From Pseudomonadota bacterium (GTDB lineage: Bacteria; Pseudomonadota; Gammaproteobacteria; Xanthomonadales; Rhodanobacteraceae), in NCBI GenBank assembly GCA_021793575.1, contig JAJYSM010000003.1:20774-84773 (forward strand): a stretch of 64,000 bases of DNA. The letters are read 5' to 3'. Position 1 is the stretch's first letter. Each line of letters starts with the position of its first letter. A program made the position numbers and the translations under genes. Positions 48,831 through 57,760 of this stretch are shown here, piece by piece. Below the pieces are notes generated by a model. It was not told the origin of the DNA and did no database searches. It saw nothing but the letters and a program-made list of their open reading frames with translations.

Positions 48831-50291
48831 CTATTCACTGTCTTCGTTCCAGGTGCGGCCGTCGCGCTCGATCAGCGCCACCGCCGCGCTCGGCCCCCAG
48901 CTGCCGGCCGCGTACGGGCGCGGCGCCTCGTTGCCGGCGGCCCAAGCTTCCAGGATCGGGCCGGCCCAGCGCCACGCCGCTTCCACCTCGTCGCGGCGCA
49001 TGAACAGGGTGGGGTTGCCGCGCACCACGTCCAGCAGCAGGCGCTCGTAGGCATCGGGCTGCGACCCGCCGAACGCCTCGGCGAAGCTCATGTCCAGCGG
49101 CACGTGACGCAGGCGCAGGCCGCCCGGCCCCGGGTGCTTGATGGTGAGCCACAGCTTCACGCCCTCGTCCGGCTGCAGCCGCAGCACCAGCCGGTTCTGC
49201 GCCAGCGGGCCGGCGGCGGCAGCGAAAATCGAGTGCGGCACCGGCTTGAACGCCACCACGATTTCCGACACCCGGCTCGGCAGCCGCTTGCCGGTGCGCA
49301 GATAGAAGGGCACGCCGGCCCAGCGCCAGTTGGCGATCTCCGCCTTCAGCGCCACGAAGGTCTCGGTGTGGGATGACTGGCCCAGCTCGTCCGGATAACC
49401 CGCCACGCTGGCGCCCTCGGCCACGCCGGCGCGGTACTGGCCGCGCACGGTGAGCTGCGCCGCATTGCCGGCGTCGATGGGTTTCAGCGAATGCAGCACC
49501 TTCAGCTTCTCGTCGCGCACCGCGTCGGGCGCCAGCGACGAGGGCGGCTCCATCGCCACCATGCACAACAGCTGCAGCATGTGGTTCTGCACCATGTCGC
49601 GCAGCGCGCCGGCGCGATCGTAGTAGGCGCTGCGGTTGCCGGTGCCGAGGGTTTCGGCCACGGTGATCTGCACGTGGTCGATGTGCGCGTTGTTCCACAG
49701 CGGCTCGAACAGCGCGTTGCCGAAGCGCAGCGCCAGCAGGTTCTGCACCGTCTCCTTGCCGAGGTAGTGGTCGATGCGGAAGGTCTGCGATTCGCTGAAC
49801 ACCTTGCCCACCGCGTCGTTGATCTGGTTGGCGCTGGTGAGGTCGCGGCCGATCGGTTTTTCCAGCACCACGCGCGACTTGCCCTGGTTCAGCCGGTAGT
49901 GGCCGAGGCGGCCGCAGATGTCGACGAACAGTTCCGGCGAGGTGGACAGGTAGAACACCCGCACGTGCTCGGGCTGGCTGCCGATCAGCGCGGCGAAGTC
50001 GTCCCAGCCCTGATCCTTGCGCGCATCCAGCGGCCGGTAGCCGACCTGCTGCAGGAACGCGTCGAGTTTGACCGCATCGCACACCGCGCTCAGCGTCTGG
50101 CGCAGCAGCGCGCGGTAGCCGTCGTCGTCCAGCGCCTCGCGCGCCACGCCGATGATCCGGCTGCTGGGCGGCAGCTGGCCGTCGAGGAAGCGGTGGAACA
50201 TGGCGGGCAGCAGCTTGCGCACGGCGAGGTCGCCGGTGCCGCCGAAAATGACCAGGTCGAACGGTTCGACCAGCGGGGAAGGAGCAGTCAC
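48831..50291 (-). CDS. zwf: Glucose-6-phosphate 1-dehydrogenase
   Basis: A 486-residue dehydrogenase oxidising glucose 6-phosphate to the lactone with NAD(P)+. The nucleotide motif is FGGTGDLAVRKLLPA, the substrate motif RIDHYLGKETVQNLL and the downstream EKPIGRDL. The start is the GTG of MTAPSPLVEP; upstream in-frame sequence is not protein-like. First gene of the Entner-Doudoroff operon. Its upstream region contains a TGGT-N7-TGGTA repeat shared with the divergent regulator gene. Confidence 0.96.
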   Translation of the reverse strand: MTAPSPLVEPFDLVIFGGTGDLAVRKLLPAMFHRFLDGQLPPSSRIIGVAREALDDDGYRALLRQTLSAVCDAVKLDAFLQQVGYRPLDARKDQGWDDFAALIGSQPEHVRVFYLSTSPELFVDICGRLGHYRLNQGKSRVVLEKPIGRDLTSANQINDAVGKVFSESQTFRIDHYLGKETVQNLLALRFGNALFEPLWNNAHIDHVQITVAETLGTGNRSAYYDRAGALRDMVQNHMLQLLCMVAMEPPSSLAPDAVRDEKLKVLHSLKPIDAGNAAQLTVRGQYRAGVAEGASVAGYPDELGQSSHTETFVALKAEIANWRWAGVPFYLRTGKRLPSRVSEIVVAFKPVPHSIFAAAAGPLAQNRLVLRLQPDEGVKLWLTIKHPGPGGLRLRHVPLDMSFAEAFGGSQPDAYERLLLDVVRGNPTLFMRRDEVEAAWRWAGPILEAWAAGNEAPRPYAAGSWGPSAAVALIERDGRTWNEDSE

Positions 50292-50365
50292 GCATTCACC
50301 TCGACACGATGCCGGACGGCAGGCAGCGTGCGCACAGGTGCCGCTGCCCGGGGAGGCGCTGATGC

Positions 50366-50381
50366 TACCAGTGAAATACCA
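50366..50381 (-). promoter_or_regulatory. TGGT-N7-TGGTA direct repeat upstream of zwf
   Basis: On the minus strand TGGT-ATTTCAC-TGGTA, 75 bases upstream of zwf. The same pattern, oppositely oriented, lies in front of the divergent GntR gene. Candidate operator. Confidence 0.35.
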
Positions 50382-50500
50382 GACAGCGCCAGCGCCTCGT
50401 GCATCCGAATCGCCCAGGCGCCGCAACCGGTCCGCAGCCCGTGAAAAAGCTTGCCAGACCGGCGGCGGCGTTCCCGGCCGACGGCGCTCGGTTGCTTAAG

Positions 50501-50516
50501 TGGTTTGTGATTGGTA
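50501..50516 (+). promoter_or_regulatory. TGGT-N7-TGGTA direct repeat upstream of the GntR gene
   Basis: TGGT-TTGTGAT-TGGTA, ending seven bases before the regulator ATG. It sits where a ribosome site would be; no Shine-Dalgarno sequence is visible, so the mRNA may be leaderless or the start differs. Confidence 0.35.
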
Positions 50517-50522
50517 TGTTGC

Positions 50523-51281
<759 letters not shown>

Positions 51282-51304
51282 CCCCACTCCGGAAGCGCTT
51301 ACCC

Positions 51305-52336
51305 ATGCACGTCAGCGACACCCTGATGTACCGCGAAGCGCACGAGGCGGCCGACGTGGTCGCGCGCCAGTTCGCCGCCAACGACGCGATGGTGACGGCG
51401 CTGGCGCAGACCCTGCGCGCGCAGCCGCCGCGCTTCATCGTCACCTGCGCGCGCGGCAGCTCCGACCACGCGGCGGCCTACGCGAAATACGTGTTCGAGA
51501 CCCAGCTGGGCATCGTCACCGCGTCCGCCTCGCCGTCGGTCACCTCGGTGTATGCGGCCGAGCAGCAGTGGCAGGGCGCGCTGTTCATCGCCATCTCGCA
51601 GTCGGGCAAGAGCCCCGACCTGCTGCGCAACGCGCAGGCGGCGAAGCGGGCCGGCGCCCGCGTGCTGGCGCTGGTCAACGTGGAGGATTCGCCGCTGGCG
51701 CAGCTCGCCGACACGGTGATTCCGCTGCATGCCGGGCCGGAGCGCAGCGTGGCCGCCACCAAGAGCTACATCACCGCGCTGGCCGCGGTGCTGCACCTGT
51801 GCGCGCGCTGGCACGGCGACACCGCGCTGGCGGCGGCGCTGGACGCGCTGCCCGGCGCGCTGCGCGAGGGCTGGGACGCGGACTGGTCGGCGCTGAGCGA
51901 CGGTCTGGTCGAGGCGCACAACCTGTTCGTGGTGGGGCGCGGCTTCGGCCTCGGCATCGCGCTGGAGGCGGCGCTGAAGTTCAAGGAAACCTGCGGCCTG
52001 CACGCCGAGGCGTTCAGCGCAGCCGAGGTGAAGCACGGCCCGATGGCGCTGGTCGGGCCGCATTTTCCGGTGCTGTGCTTCGCCCAGGACGACGACACGC
52101 TGGCCGGCACGCTGGCGGTCGCCGACGAGTTCCGTCGCCGCGGCGCGCAGGTGTTCGTGGCCGCGCCGGGCCTGCGCGGCGCCGGCATGCTGCCGGTGGC
52201 CGGCGGCCTGCCCGCGCTGTGCACGCCGCTGCTGATCATCCAGAGCTTCTACCGCGCCGCCAGCTCGCTGGCGCTGCGCCGCGGCTTCAACCCCGACGTG
52301 CCGCCGCACCTCAACAAGGTGACCGAGACGGTGTGA
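51305..52336 (+). CDS. SIS-domain glucosamine-6-phosphate deaminase (NagB-II)
   Basis: A 343-residue protein with two SIS sugar-isomerase domains, the layout of NagB-II/AgaS deaminases that convert glucosamine 6-phosphate to fructose 6-phosphate and ammonia. First SIS domain: IVTCARGSSDHAA and AISQSGKSPDLL; second: VVGRGFGLGIALEAALKFKET and EVKHGPMAL. It lacks the N-terminal glutaminase domain of GlmS, whose C-terminal half it resembles, so synthesis activity is excluded. It lies between the GntR regulator and nagA. Confidence 0.88.
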   Translation: MHVSDTLMYREAHEAADVVARQFAANDAMVTALAQTLRAQPPRFIVTCARGSSDHAAAYAKYVFETQLGIVTASASPSVTSVYAAEQQWQGALFIAISQSGKSPDLLRNAQAAKRAGARVLALVNVEDSPLAQLADTVIPLHAGPERSVAATKSYITALAAVLHLCARWHGDTALAAALDALPGALREGWDADWSALSDGLVEAHNLFVVGRGFGLGIALEAALKFKETCGLHAEAFSAAEVKHGPMALVGPHFPVLCFAQDDDTLAGTLAVADEFRRRGAQVFVAAPGLRGAGMLPVAGGLPALCTPLLIIQSFYRAASSLALRRGFNPDVPPHLNKVTETV

Positions 52337-52349
52337 TCGAGCCGAAGCT

Positions 52350-52452
52350 CCGTTCGCGCTGAGCGTAGCCCGCGATAGCGGGCGCAGTCGAAGTGCATGC
52401 CCGCGGGCCCTTCGACTTCGGCCTCACGGCCTACGCTCAGGGTGAACGGATG
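52350..52452. repeat. Imperfect inverted repeat between the deaminase gene and nagA
   Basis: The ends CGTTCGCGCTGAGCGTAG and CTACGCTCAGGGTGAACG are near inverted copies; inside are GTCGAAG and CTTCGAC. This type of element (CTGAGCGTAG...TCGAAG) is scattered in proteobacterial intergenic DNA. It may stabilise or partly end the transcript within the nag operon. Confidence 0.6.
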
Positions 52453-52487
52453 TGGTGATGCAACGCCGAAAGCCTTCAGGATCCATC

Positions 52488-53639
52488 ATGATGCAAACCC
52501 CCACACTCGCCCTCACCCACGCCCGCGTACTCACCCCGCACGGCTGGCGCGACGATCTGGCGGTGCTGCTCGACGGCGCGCTCATCGCCGCGCTGCTGCC
52601 GCACGACGATCCGCGCGTGCAGCAGGGCGCGCAGCACGACCTGGGCGGCGCGCGGCTGCTGCCGGGCTTCATCGACACCCAGGTCAACGGCGGCGGCGGC
52701 GTGCTGTTCAACGACGCGCCCACGGTGGAAAGCATCCGCCGCATCGGTGCGGCACACCGGCGCCATGGCACCACCGGCTTCCTGCCGACGCTGATCAGCG
52801 ACGACGCGGACACGATGCGCGCGGCGCTGCAGGCGGTGGAGCAGGCGCTGGCCGAGGGCGTGCCCGGCGTGCTCGGCATCCATCTGGAAGGCCCGTACCT
52901 GGCGCCGGCGCGCAAGGGCGTCCACGACCCGAAGTTTTTCCACGCGCCCGGCCGCGACGAGCTGGCGTGGCTGTGCGCGCCGCACCGCGGTGTGCGCCTG
53001 CTCACGCTGGCGCCCGAGCAGGTGCCGCCGGCGGACATCGCGGAGCTGGCCGCGGCGGGGCTGATCGTTTGCGCCGGCCACACCGCTGCCGACTACGCCA
53101 CCACCCGCGCCGCGCTGGCCGCCGGCGTGCGCGGCTTCACCCACCTGTTCAACGCGATGACCCCTTTGGGCAGCCGCGAGCCCGGCGTGGTCGGCGCCGC
53201 GCTGGACGACGCGCACAGTTGGTGCGGGCTGATCGTCGACGGCCACCACGTGCATCCGGCCAGCCTGCGCGTGGCGATCGCGGCCAAGCCGCGCGGCAAG
53301 CTGCTGCTGGTCACCGACGCGATGCCGCCGGTGGGCTCGGACGACCCGCAGTTCATCCTCAACGGCGAGGCCATCACGATCCGCGACGGCGTCTGCCAGA
53401 CCGCGCAGGGTGTGCTGGCCGGCTCGGCGCTGGACATGGCCGGCGCCGTGCGCAACGCGGTGCAGCTGCTCGGCCTGCCGCTGGACGAGGCGGTGCGCAT
53501 GGCCAGCACCTATCCCGCTGATTTCCTCGGCCTCGGCGCCAGCCACGGCCGCATCGCTGCCGGCTATCAGGCCGACCTGGTGGCGCTGGACGACGACTAC
53601 CGCGTGCTGCACAGCTGGATCGGCGGCGAGGTCAGCTGA
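52488..53639 (+). CDS. nagA: N-acetylglucosamine-6-phosphate deacetylase
   Basis: A 383-residue amidohydrolase converting N-acetylglucosamine 6-phosphate to glucosamine 6-phosphate and acetate. Metal and catalytic residues: FIDTQVNGGGG opening, Glu in GIHLEGPYLAP, His in VCAGHTAADY, His in GFTHLFNAM and catalytic Asp in LLVTDAMPPVG. Two consecutive ATGs; AGGA is spaced well for either. With NagB-II it gives fructose 6-phosphate. No GlcNAc kinase or transporter lies next to it. Confidence 0.95.
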   Translation: MMQTPTLALTHARVLTPHGWRDDLAVLLDGALIAALLPHDDPRVQQGAQHDLGGARLLPGFIDTQVNGGGGVLFNDAPTVESIRRIGAAHRRHGTTGFLPTLISDDADTMRAALQAVEQALAEGVPGVLGIHLEGPYLAPARKGVHDPKFFHAPGRDELAWLCAPHRGVRLLTLAPEQVPPADIAELAAAGLIVCAGHTAADYATTRAALAAGVRGFTHLFNAMTPLGSREPGVVGAALDDAHSWCGLIVDGHHVHPASLRVAIAAKPRGKLLLVTDAMPPVGSDDPQFILNGEAITIRDGVCQTAQGVLAGSALDMAGAVRNAVQLLGLPLDEAVRMASTYPADFLGLGASHGRIAAGYQADLVALDDDYRVLHSWIGGEVS

Positions 53640-53653
53640 CGCGCTGCTCTTCT

Positions 53654-53765
53654 AGTGGGAGCGACTTCAGTCGCGATGCTCCTGCTTTGATGTAGGTCGA
53701 AGTGCAAGAGCATCGCGACTGAAGTCGCTCCCACTGAAGTCCCCACACTAAAAATCGCTCCCACC
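53654..53765. repeat. REP-type inverted pair (BIME-like) after nagA
   Basis: Two copies of a 32-base unit in inverted orientation (53654-53685 and 53704-53735), differing at one position, with a third partial copy at about 53753-53765. Each unit contains the palindrome GCGACT-TC-AGTCGC. It can fold into one long stem and probably ends the nag transcript. Confidence 0.8.
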
Positions 53766-53820
53766 ATCAAGGCGCTGGCGCGGCGCGTTGCCTGTTTGGC
53801 CGTCCGAAGCTACAGTGGCG

Positions 53821-54025
53821 CGGTTGAGGTGTCCCGCGAGCGCTCGCTCAAGGGATGAAACGGGAAGTCGGTGCGTGGTGCTGCATGCACTGCAAGGCCG
53901 ACGCTGCCCCCGCAACGGTAAGCGAGTTTCACGAACGGCGAACGCCACTGTGCACGGCACGGGAAGGCGCTGTTCGGGGCAGGCGAGTCAGTGCCTGCCG
54001 CCCGCGAGTCCGGAGACCGGCCTGA
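53821..54025 (+). ncRNA. Cobalamin riboswitch
   Basis: Conserved parts of the B12 aptamer in order: GGGATGAAACGGGAAGTCGG (about 53852-53871), the B12 box core GCTGCCCCCGCAACGGTAAGC (about 53903), CCACTG...CGGGAAGGCG (about 53945-53969), and the closing GCGAGTCCGGAGACCGGCC (about 54004). It precedes a BtuB-type receptor by about 145 bases, so adenosylcobalamin binding should shut receptor synthesis. The exact edges are approximate. Confidence 0.93.
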
Positions 54026-54171
54026 ACGATACCTGGTGGCTCGCGGCGGGCGAGGCCAAACCACGTGCCGTGGCGTTGCCGCTCGCCCGTTGTTTGTCCC
54101 TGCCCTCGTGCGCTGCCAGCCCATTGAACGCATGAGCCGTGCGCGGGTGCGCGGCCGGGAAACCCACCACC

Positions 54172-56073
54172 ATGAAAAAATCCTTGCTGGCAGCGGCGCT
54201 GCTCAGTGGCAGCCTCGCCGCGCAGGCGGCCGACCAGGGCGCCGCCAACAACCTGGCGCCGGTGATCGTCACCGCCACGCGCACCGCCATCACCGTCGAC
54301 GACGCGCTGTCCTCGGTCACCGTGATCACCCGCGCCGACATCCAGCGGCTGCAGCCGATCTCGGTGGCCGACCTGCTGACCGGGCTGCCCGGCGTCAGCT
54401 TCGCCCAGGCCGGCGGGCTGGGTTCGCAGACCTCGCTGTTTCTGCGCGGCACCAATTCCACCCACACGCTGGTGCTGATCGACGGCGTGCGGATCGGCTC
54501 GGTCACCGCCGGGCTGGCGTCGCTGGAGCAGATCCCGGTGGAGCAGATCGAGCGCATCGAGATCGTGCGCGGCCCGCGCTCCAGCCTGTACGGCGCCGAC
54601 GCGATCGGCGGCGTGATCCAGATCTTCACCCGCCACGGTGTGCGCGGCGGCGGCCTGGCGCCCTCGCTCAGCCTCACCGGCGGCAGCCATGGCCTGCTCG
54701 GCAGCGAAGCCGGGCTCTCCGGCGGCGACGCGCACGCCTGGTACAACCTCAGCCTCGGCGGCCAGTACACCCGCGGCATCCCGGCGTGCCGCATGGGCGC
54801 AGCCGAGGCGATGGCCGGCTGCTTCGTGGACGACCCGCGCAACGACGCGTTCCGCAACTGGAACGGTGCGGCCAACGCCGGCTATCGCTGGGACAACGGC
54901 ACCGAGCTGGCGCTGGACTGGCTGCGCAGCCGCAACGACATCGGCTACACCGGCAGCCCCTACGGCGGCAATCGCGCGATCAACGAACAGCGCGTGCTCG
55001 GCGCCCGCCTGACCTTCTCGCCGCTGCAGGCGTGGCAGGTCACGCTGAATGCGGGGCAGAGCAAGGACCTCGCCGACACCTCGTATCAGGGCACCTACTA
55101 CGGCACCTATTACCCGCGCACGCCGACCGGCTACTCCGACTCGCGCCGCGATCAGGCGTCGTGGCAGAACGACATCGCGCTGGCGCCGGACCAGCTGCTC
55201 ACCGTGGGCGTCGACTACCAGCGCGAGCACGTCAGCAGCAGCACCGCCTACCTGGCCAGCAGCCGCGACAACGTGGGCGGCTACGCGCAGTACCAGGGCA
55301 CGTTCGGCCGCAACGAGCTGCAGCTGTCGCTGCGCCGCGATCACAACCAGCAGTTCGGCAACCACAACACCGGTGCCATCGCGTGGGGCTACCGCTTCGC
55401 GCACGATCTGCGGCTTACCGCCAGCTACGGCACCGCGTTCCACGCGCCCACCTTCAACGACCTCTACTACCCGCCGTTCTTCGGCACGCCCTCGGCCAAT
55501 CCGAAGCTGAAGCCGGAATCCTCGCGCAGCGTCGAGCTGGGCCTGGCGCAGCAACGCAGCGACTGGCACTGGGCAGTGAACGCCTACCAGACGCGGATCG
55601 ACCAGCTGATCGTGCTGGACCCGGCGCAAAACTACGTGCCGTTCAATGTCAGCAAGGCGCGCATCCGCGGCGTGGAAGGCCAGCTCGGCGTGACGTTGGC
55701 CGGCTGGCAGCTGCAGACCTACCTGACCCTGCAGCAGCCGGAGAACCGCGACGGCGGCGTCAACAACGGCCACCTGCTGGCACGCCGGCCCGAGCGCACC
55801 GCGCGCATCGATCTCGACCGCCGCTTTGGCGCCTTCGGCATCGGCACCACGCTGTACGCGGCCGGCCGCAGCTACGACGACATCGCCAACCAGCATCGGC
55901 TCGGCGGCTACAGCACGCTGGCGCTGCGCGGCAGCTGGCACTTCGCCCCGAGCTGGCAGGTCGAGGCACGGCTGGCCAACGCGTTCGATCATCGCTACGA
56001 GACGGCGTACTACTTCAACCAGCTCGGACGCACCTGGTATCTGACGCTGCGCTACAGCCCGGCCATGCAGTGA
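54172..56073 (+). CDS. btuB: TonB-dependent vitamin B12 receptor
   Basis: A 633-residue outer-membrane receptor for cobalamins: signal peptide (MKKSLLAAALLSGSLAAQA), TonB box APVIVTATRT, plug domain (LLTGLPGVSFAQAGG, SLFLRGTNSTHTLVLIDGVRIG, IEIVRGPRSSLYGADAIGGVIQI) and a compact barrel ending in LRYSPAMQ. The barrel is about the size of E. coli BtuB (594 mature residues). The cobalamin riboswitch upstream fixes the substrate class. No btuCDF or fec-type partner follows; it stands alone. The terminal residue is Gln rather than the usual aromatic, a small oddity. Confidence 0.92.
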   Translation: MKKSLLAAALLSGSLAAQAADQGAANNLAPVIVTATRTAITVDDALSSVTVITRADIQRLQPISVADLLTGLPGVSFAQAGGLGSQTSLFLRGTNSTHTLVLIDGVRIGSVTAGLASLEQIPVEQIERIEIVRGPRSSLYGADAIGGVIQIFTRHGVRGGGLAPSLSLTGGSHGLLGSEAGLSGGDAHAWYNLSLGGQYTRGIPACRMGAAEAMAGCFVDDPRNDAFRNWNGAANAGYRWDNGTELALDWLRSRNDIGYTGSPYGGNRAINEQRVLGARLTFSPLQAWQVTLNAGQSKDLADTSYQGTYYGTYYPRTPTGYSDSRRDQASWQNDIALAPDQLLTVGVDYQREHVSSSTAYLASSRDNVGGYAQYQGTFGRNELQLSLRRDHNQQFGNHNTGAIAWGYRFAHDLRLTASYGTAFHAPTFNDLYYPPFFGTPSANPKLKPESSRSVELGLAQQRSDWHWAVNAYQTRIDQLIVLDPAQNYVPFNVSKARIRGVEGQLGVTLAGWQLQTYLTLQQPENRDGGVNNGHLLARRPERTARIDLDRRFGAFGIGTTLYAAGRSYDDIANQHRLGGYSTLALRGSWHFAPSWQVEARLANAFDHRYETAYYFNQLGRTWYLTLRYSPAMQ

Positions 56074-56079
56074 GTCACG

Positions 56080-56114
56080 CGCCTGCGCTTCCGCCAGCAG
56101 CGGCGGCGCAGGCG
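56080..56114. terminator. Two-part hairpin between btuB and phhA
   Basis: Outer stem CGCCTGCG/CGCAGGCG (8 bp) and inner stem CCGCC/GGCGG around AGCAGC. It lies between convergent genes and may serve both; no T-run. Confidence 0.55.
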
Positions 56115-56127
56115 TTGCCGCGCGCGC

Positions 56128-57015
56128 TCAGGTATCCGCGCCGGTGGCCCAGCCTTCGCGGCTGCCGCGGGTGAATACGCGGTCGCCGTCCAGCACGTCG
56201 CCGGCGGCATGCGCCGGCTGCTGTGCCAGCCGCGCGTAGGTCGGGGTGAAGTCCGGGCGGGTGGCCGCGAACAGCTGGTCGAAGTTGTCGATCACGAAAT
56301 AGGTTTGCTGGTAGGTGTCGATGCGGTAGCGCGTGTTCATCACGCGTTCCAGGCCGAAGCCGAGGCGGTTCGGTGACGGCGAATCCAGCGCGTAAATCGA
56401 TTCGCCCTTGGAGCTGACGATGCCGGCGCCGTAGATGCGCATGCCCTCGTCGGTGTGGATCAGGCCGAACTCCACCGTGTACCAGTACAGCCGCGTGAGG
56501 TTCATCAGCGCGTCGGCGCCCAGCGCAAACGCCTTCATGCCGCCGCGGCCGTAGGCCTGCATGTAATCGGCGAACACCGGGTTGAGCAGCAGCGGCACGT
56601 GGCCGAACAGGTCGTGGAACAGGTCCGGCTCGCTGAGGTAATCCAGCTGGTCGGGCCGGCGGATCCACCAGCTGACCGGAAAGCGGCGATGGGCCAGATG
56701 GTCGAAGAACACCTCGTCCGGCAGCAGGCCTTCCACTGCGACCACTTCCCAGCCGGTGGCGGCGCCGAGCACCTGGTTCAATTCGGAGAATTTCGGGATG
56801 CCACCGTCGCCGAGGCCGAAGCGCTCCGCCCCTTGCAGGAATTCGCGGCAGGCTCGTCCGGGCAGCAGCTCGCGCTGGCGCTGGTACAAGGTATCCCACA
56901 CCGCGTGGTCGGTCTTGCTGTAGCTGGCCCACGGCTGCTCCACCACGCCGGTGGCATAGACCGGCACGTAGCCGCGGTCGGTCTGCTGGTGGGCGACTTT
57001 GCGGGGCGTGTCCAT
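56128..57015 (-). CDS. phhA: Phenylalanine 4-monooxygenase
   Basis: A 295-residue bacterial phenylalanine hydroxylase, which uses tetrahydropterin, O2 and Fe(II) to make tyrosine. The iron site is in LFHDLFGHVPLL (the two His) and WYTVEFGLI (the Glu). It lacks the N-terminal regulatory domain of the animal enzyme, as usual. MDTPRKVAHQ is the start; a longer frame is not protein-like. Divergent from an Lrp-type regulator 139 bases away, which probably controls it. No pterin recycling gene (phhB) is adjacent. Confidence 0.95.
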   Translation of the reverse strand: MDTPRKVAHQQTDRGYVPVYATGVVEQPWASYSKTDHAVWDTLYQRQRELLPGRACREFLQGAERFGLGDGGIPKFSELNQVLGAATGWEVVAVEGLLPDEVFFDHLAHRRFPVSWWIRRPDQLDYLSEPDLFHDLFGHVPLLLNPVFADYMQAYGRGGMKAFALGADALMNLTRLYWYTVEFGLIHTDEGMRIYGAGIVSSKGESIYALDSPSPNRLGFGLERVMNTRYRIDTYQQTYFVIDNFDQLFAATRPDFTPTYARLAQQPAHAAGDVLDGDRVFTRGSREGWATGADT

Positions 57016-57154
57016 GGCGGTCTCCGAGGCGGCTGGCTGAGCGAGCGACAGCATACGGCCGATACGCCGCATGAAGCTTGTCTTGTTGCCTGAGCAGGGC
57101 ACATAAATGCACTATTCTTGCGCACGTCAGCCAATTCAAAGAGGTATCTTGCGC

Positions 57155-57631
57155 ATGGCTACCCTCGACCGCACCGATCTGCGCATGCTGGCCGTGTTGC
57201 AGGCAGATGGCCGCATCACCAACTCCGAGCTGGCCGAGCGGGTCAGCCTGTCGCCCTCGGCCTGCCTGCGCCGGCTGCAGCGGCTGGAGGCGGACAAGGT
57301 GATCACCGGCTATGCCGCGCAGATCGATCCGCAGGCGGTGGGCCTGGGCCTGCAGGCGTTCGTGCGGGTGCAGCTGAGCAAGCACGAGGCGGCCGCGATC
57401 GAACAGTTCGTCGAGCATGTGCGCGGCTGGAACGAGGTGGTCGCCTGCCACGCGCTCACCGGCGACATGGACTACCTGCTGCACGTGCACGTGGCCGATC
57501 TCAAGGATTTCTCGCGCTTCCTGCTCGACCATCTGCTGAACGCCGCGGGGGTTGCCGATGTCAATTCCAGCTTCGTGCTGCGCACGGTCAAGCGCTCGCC
57601 CTCGCTGCCGCTGAGCCAGCTGGAAAAATGA
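57155..57631 (+). CDS. Lrp/AsnC family transcriptional regulator
   Basis: A 158-residue regulator: N-terminal helix-turn-helix (LDRTDLRMLAVLQADGRITNSELAERVSLSPSACLRRLQRLE) and C-terminal RAM domain (about 75-150) that binds amino acids (VVACHALTGDMDYLLHV). Being divergent from phhA it is likely an aromatic-amino-acid responsive regulator of phenylalanine breakdown, an inference from position. GAGG precedes the ATG at usable spacing. Confidence 0.9.
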   Translation: MATLDRTDLRMLAVLQADGRITNSELAERVSLSPSACLRRLQRLEADKVITGYAAQIDPQAVGLGLQAFVRVQLSKHEAAAIEQFVEHVRGWNEVVACHALTGDMDYLLHVHVADLKDFSRFLLDHLLNAAGVADVNSSFVLRTVKRSPSLPLSQLEK

Positions 57632-57674
57632 CGCGGGCCAGCGGATTTCGCCGACATCCCGCTCATCATCGAGT

Positions 57675-57707
57675 GCGTCGTCGCAAACATTTGCGTTGCG
57701 ACGACGC
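57675..57707. terminator. Hairpin downstream of the Lrp-type gene
   Basis: Perfect 12-bp arms GCGTCGTCGCAA and TTGCGACGACGC with a 9-base loop, 43 bases after the stop. There is no T-run; likely transcript end before the acyltransferase gene. Confidence 0.5.
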
Positions 57708-57760
57708 TGAACTCCTCCTGACATGGCGTCCACGCCAACTAACGCTAAACTGGCAGACTG

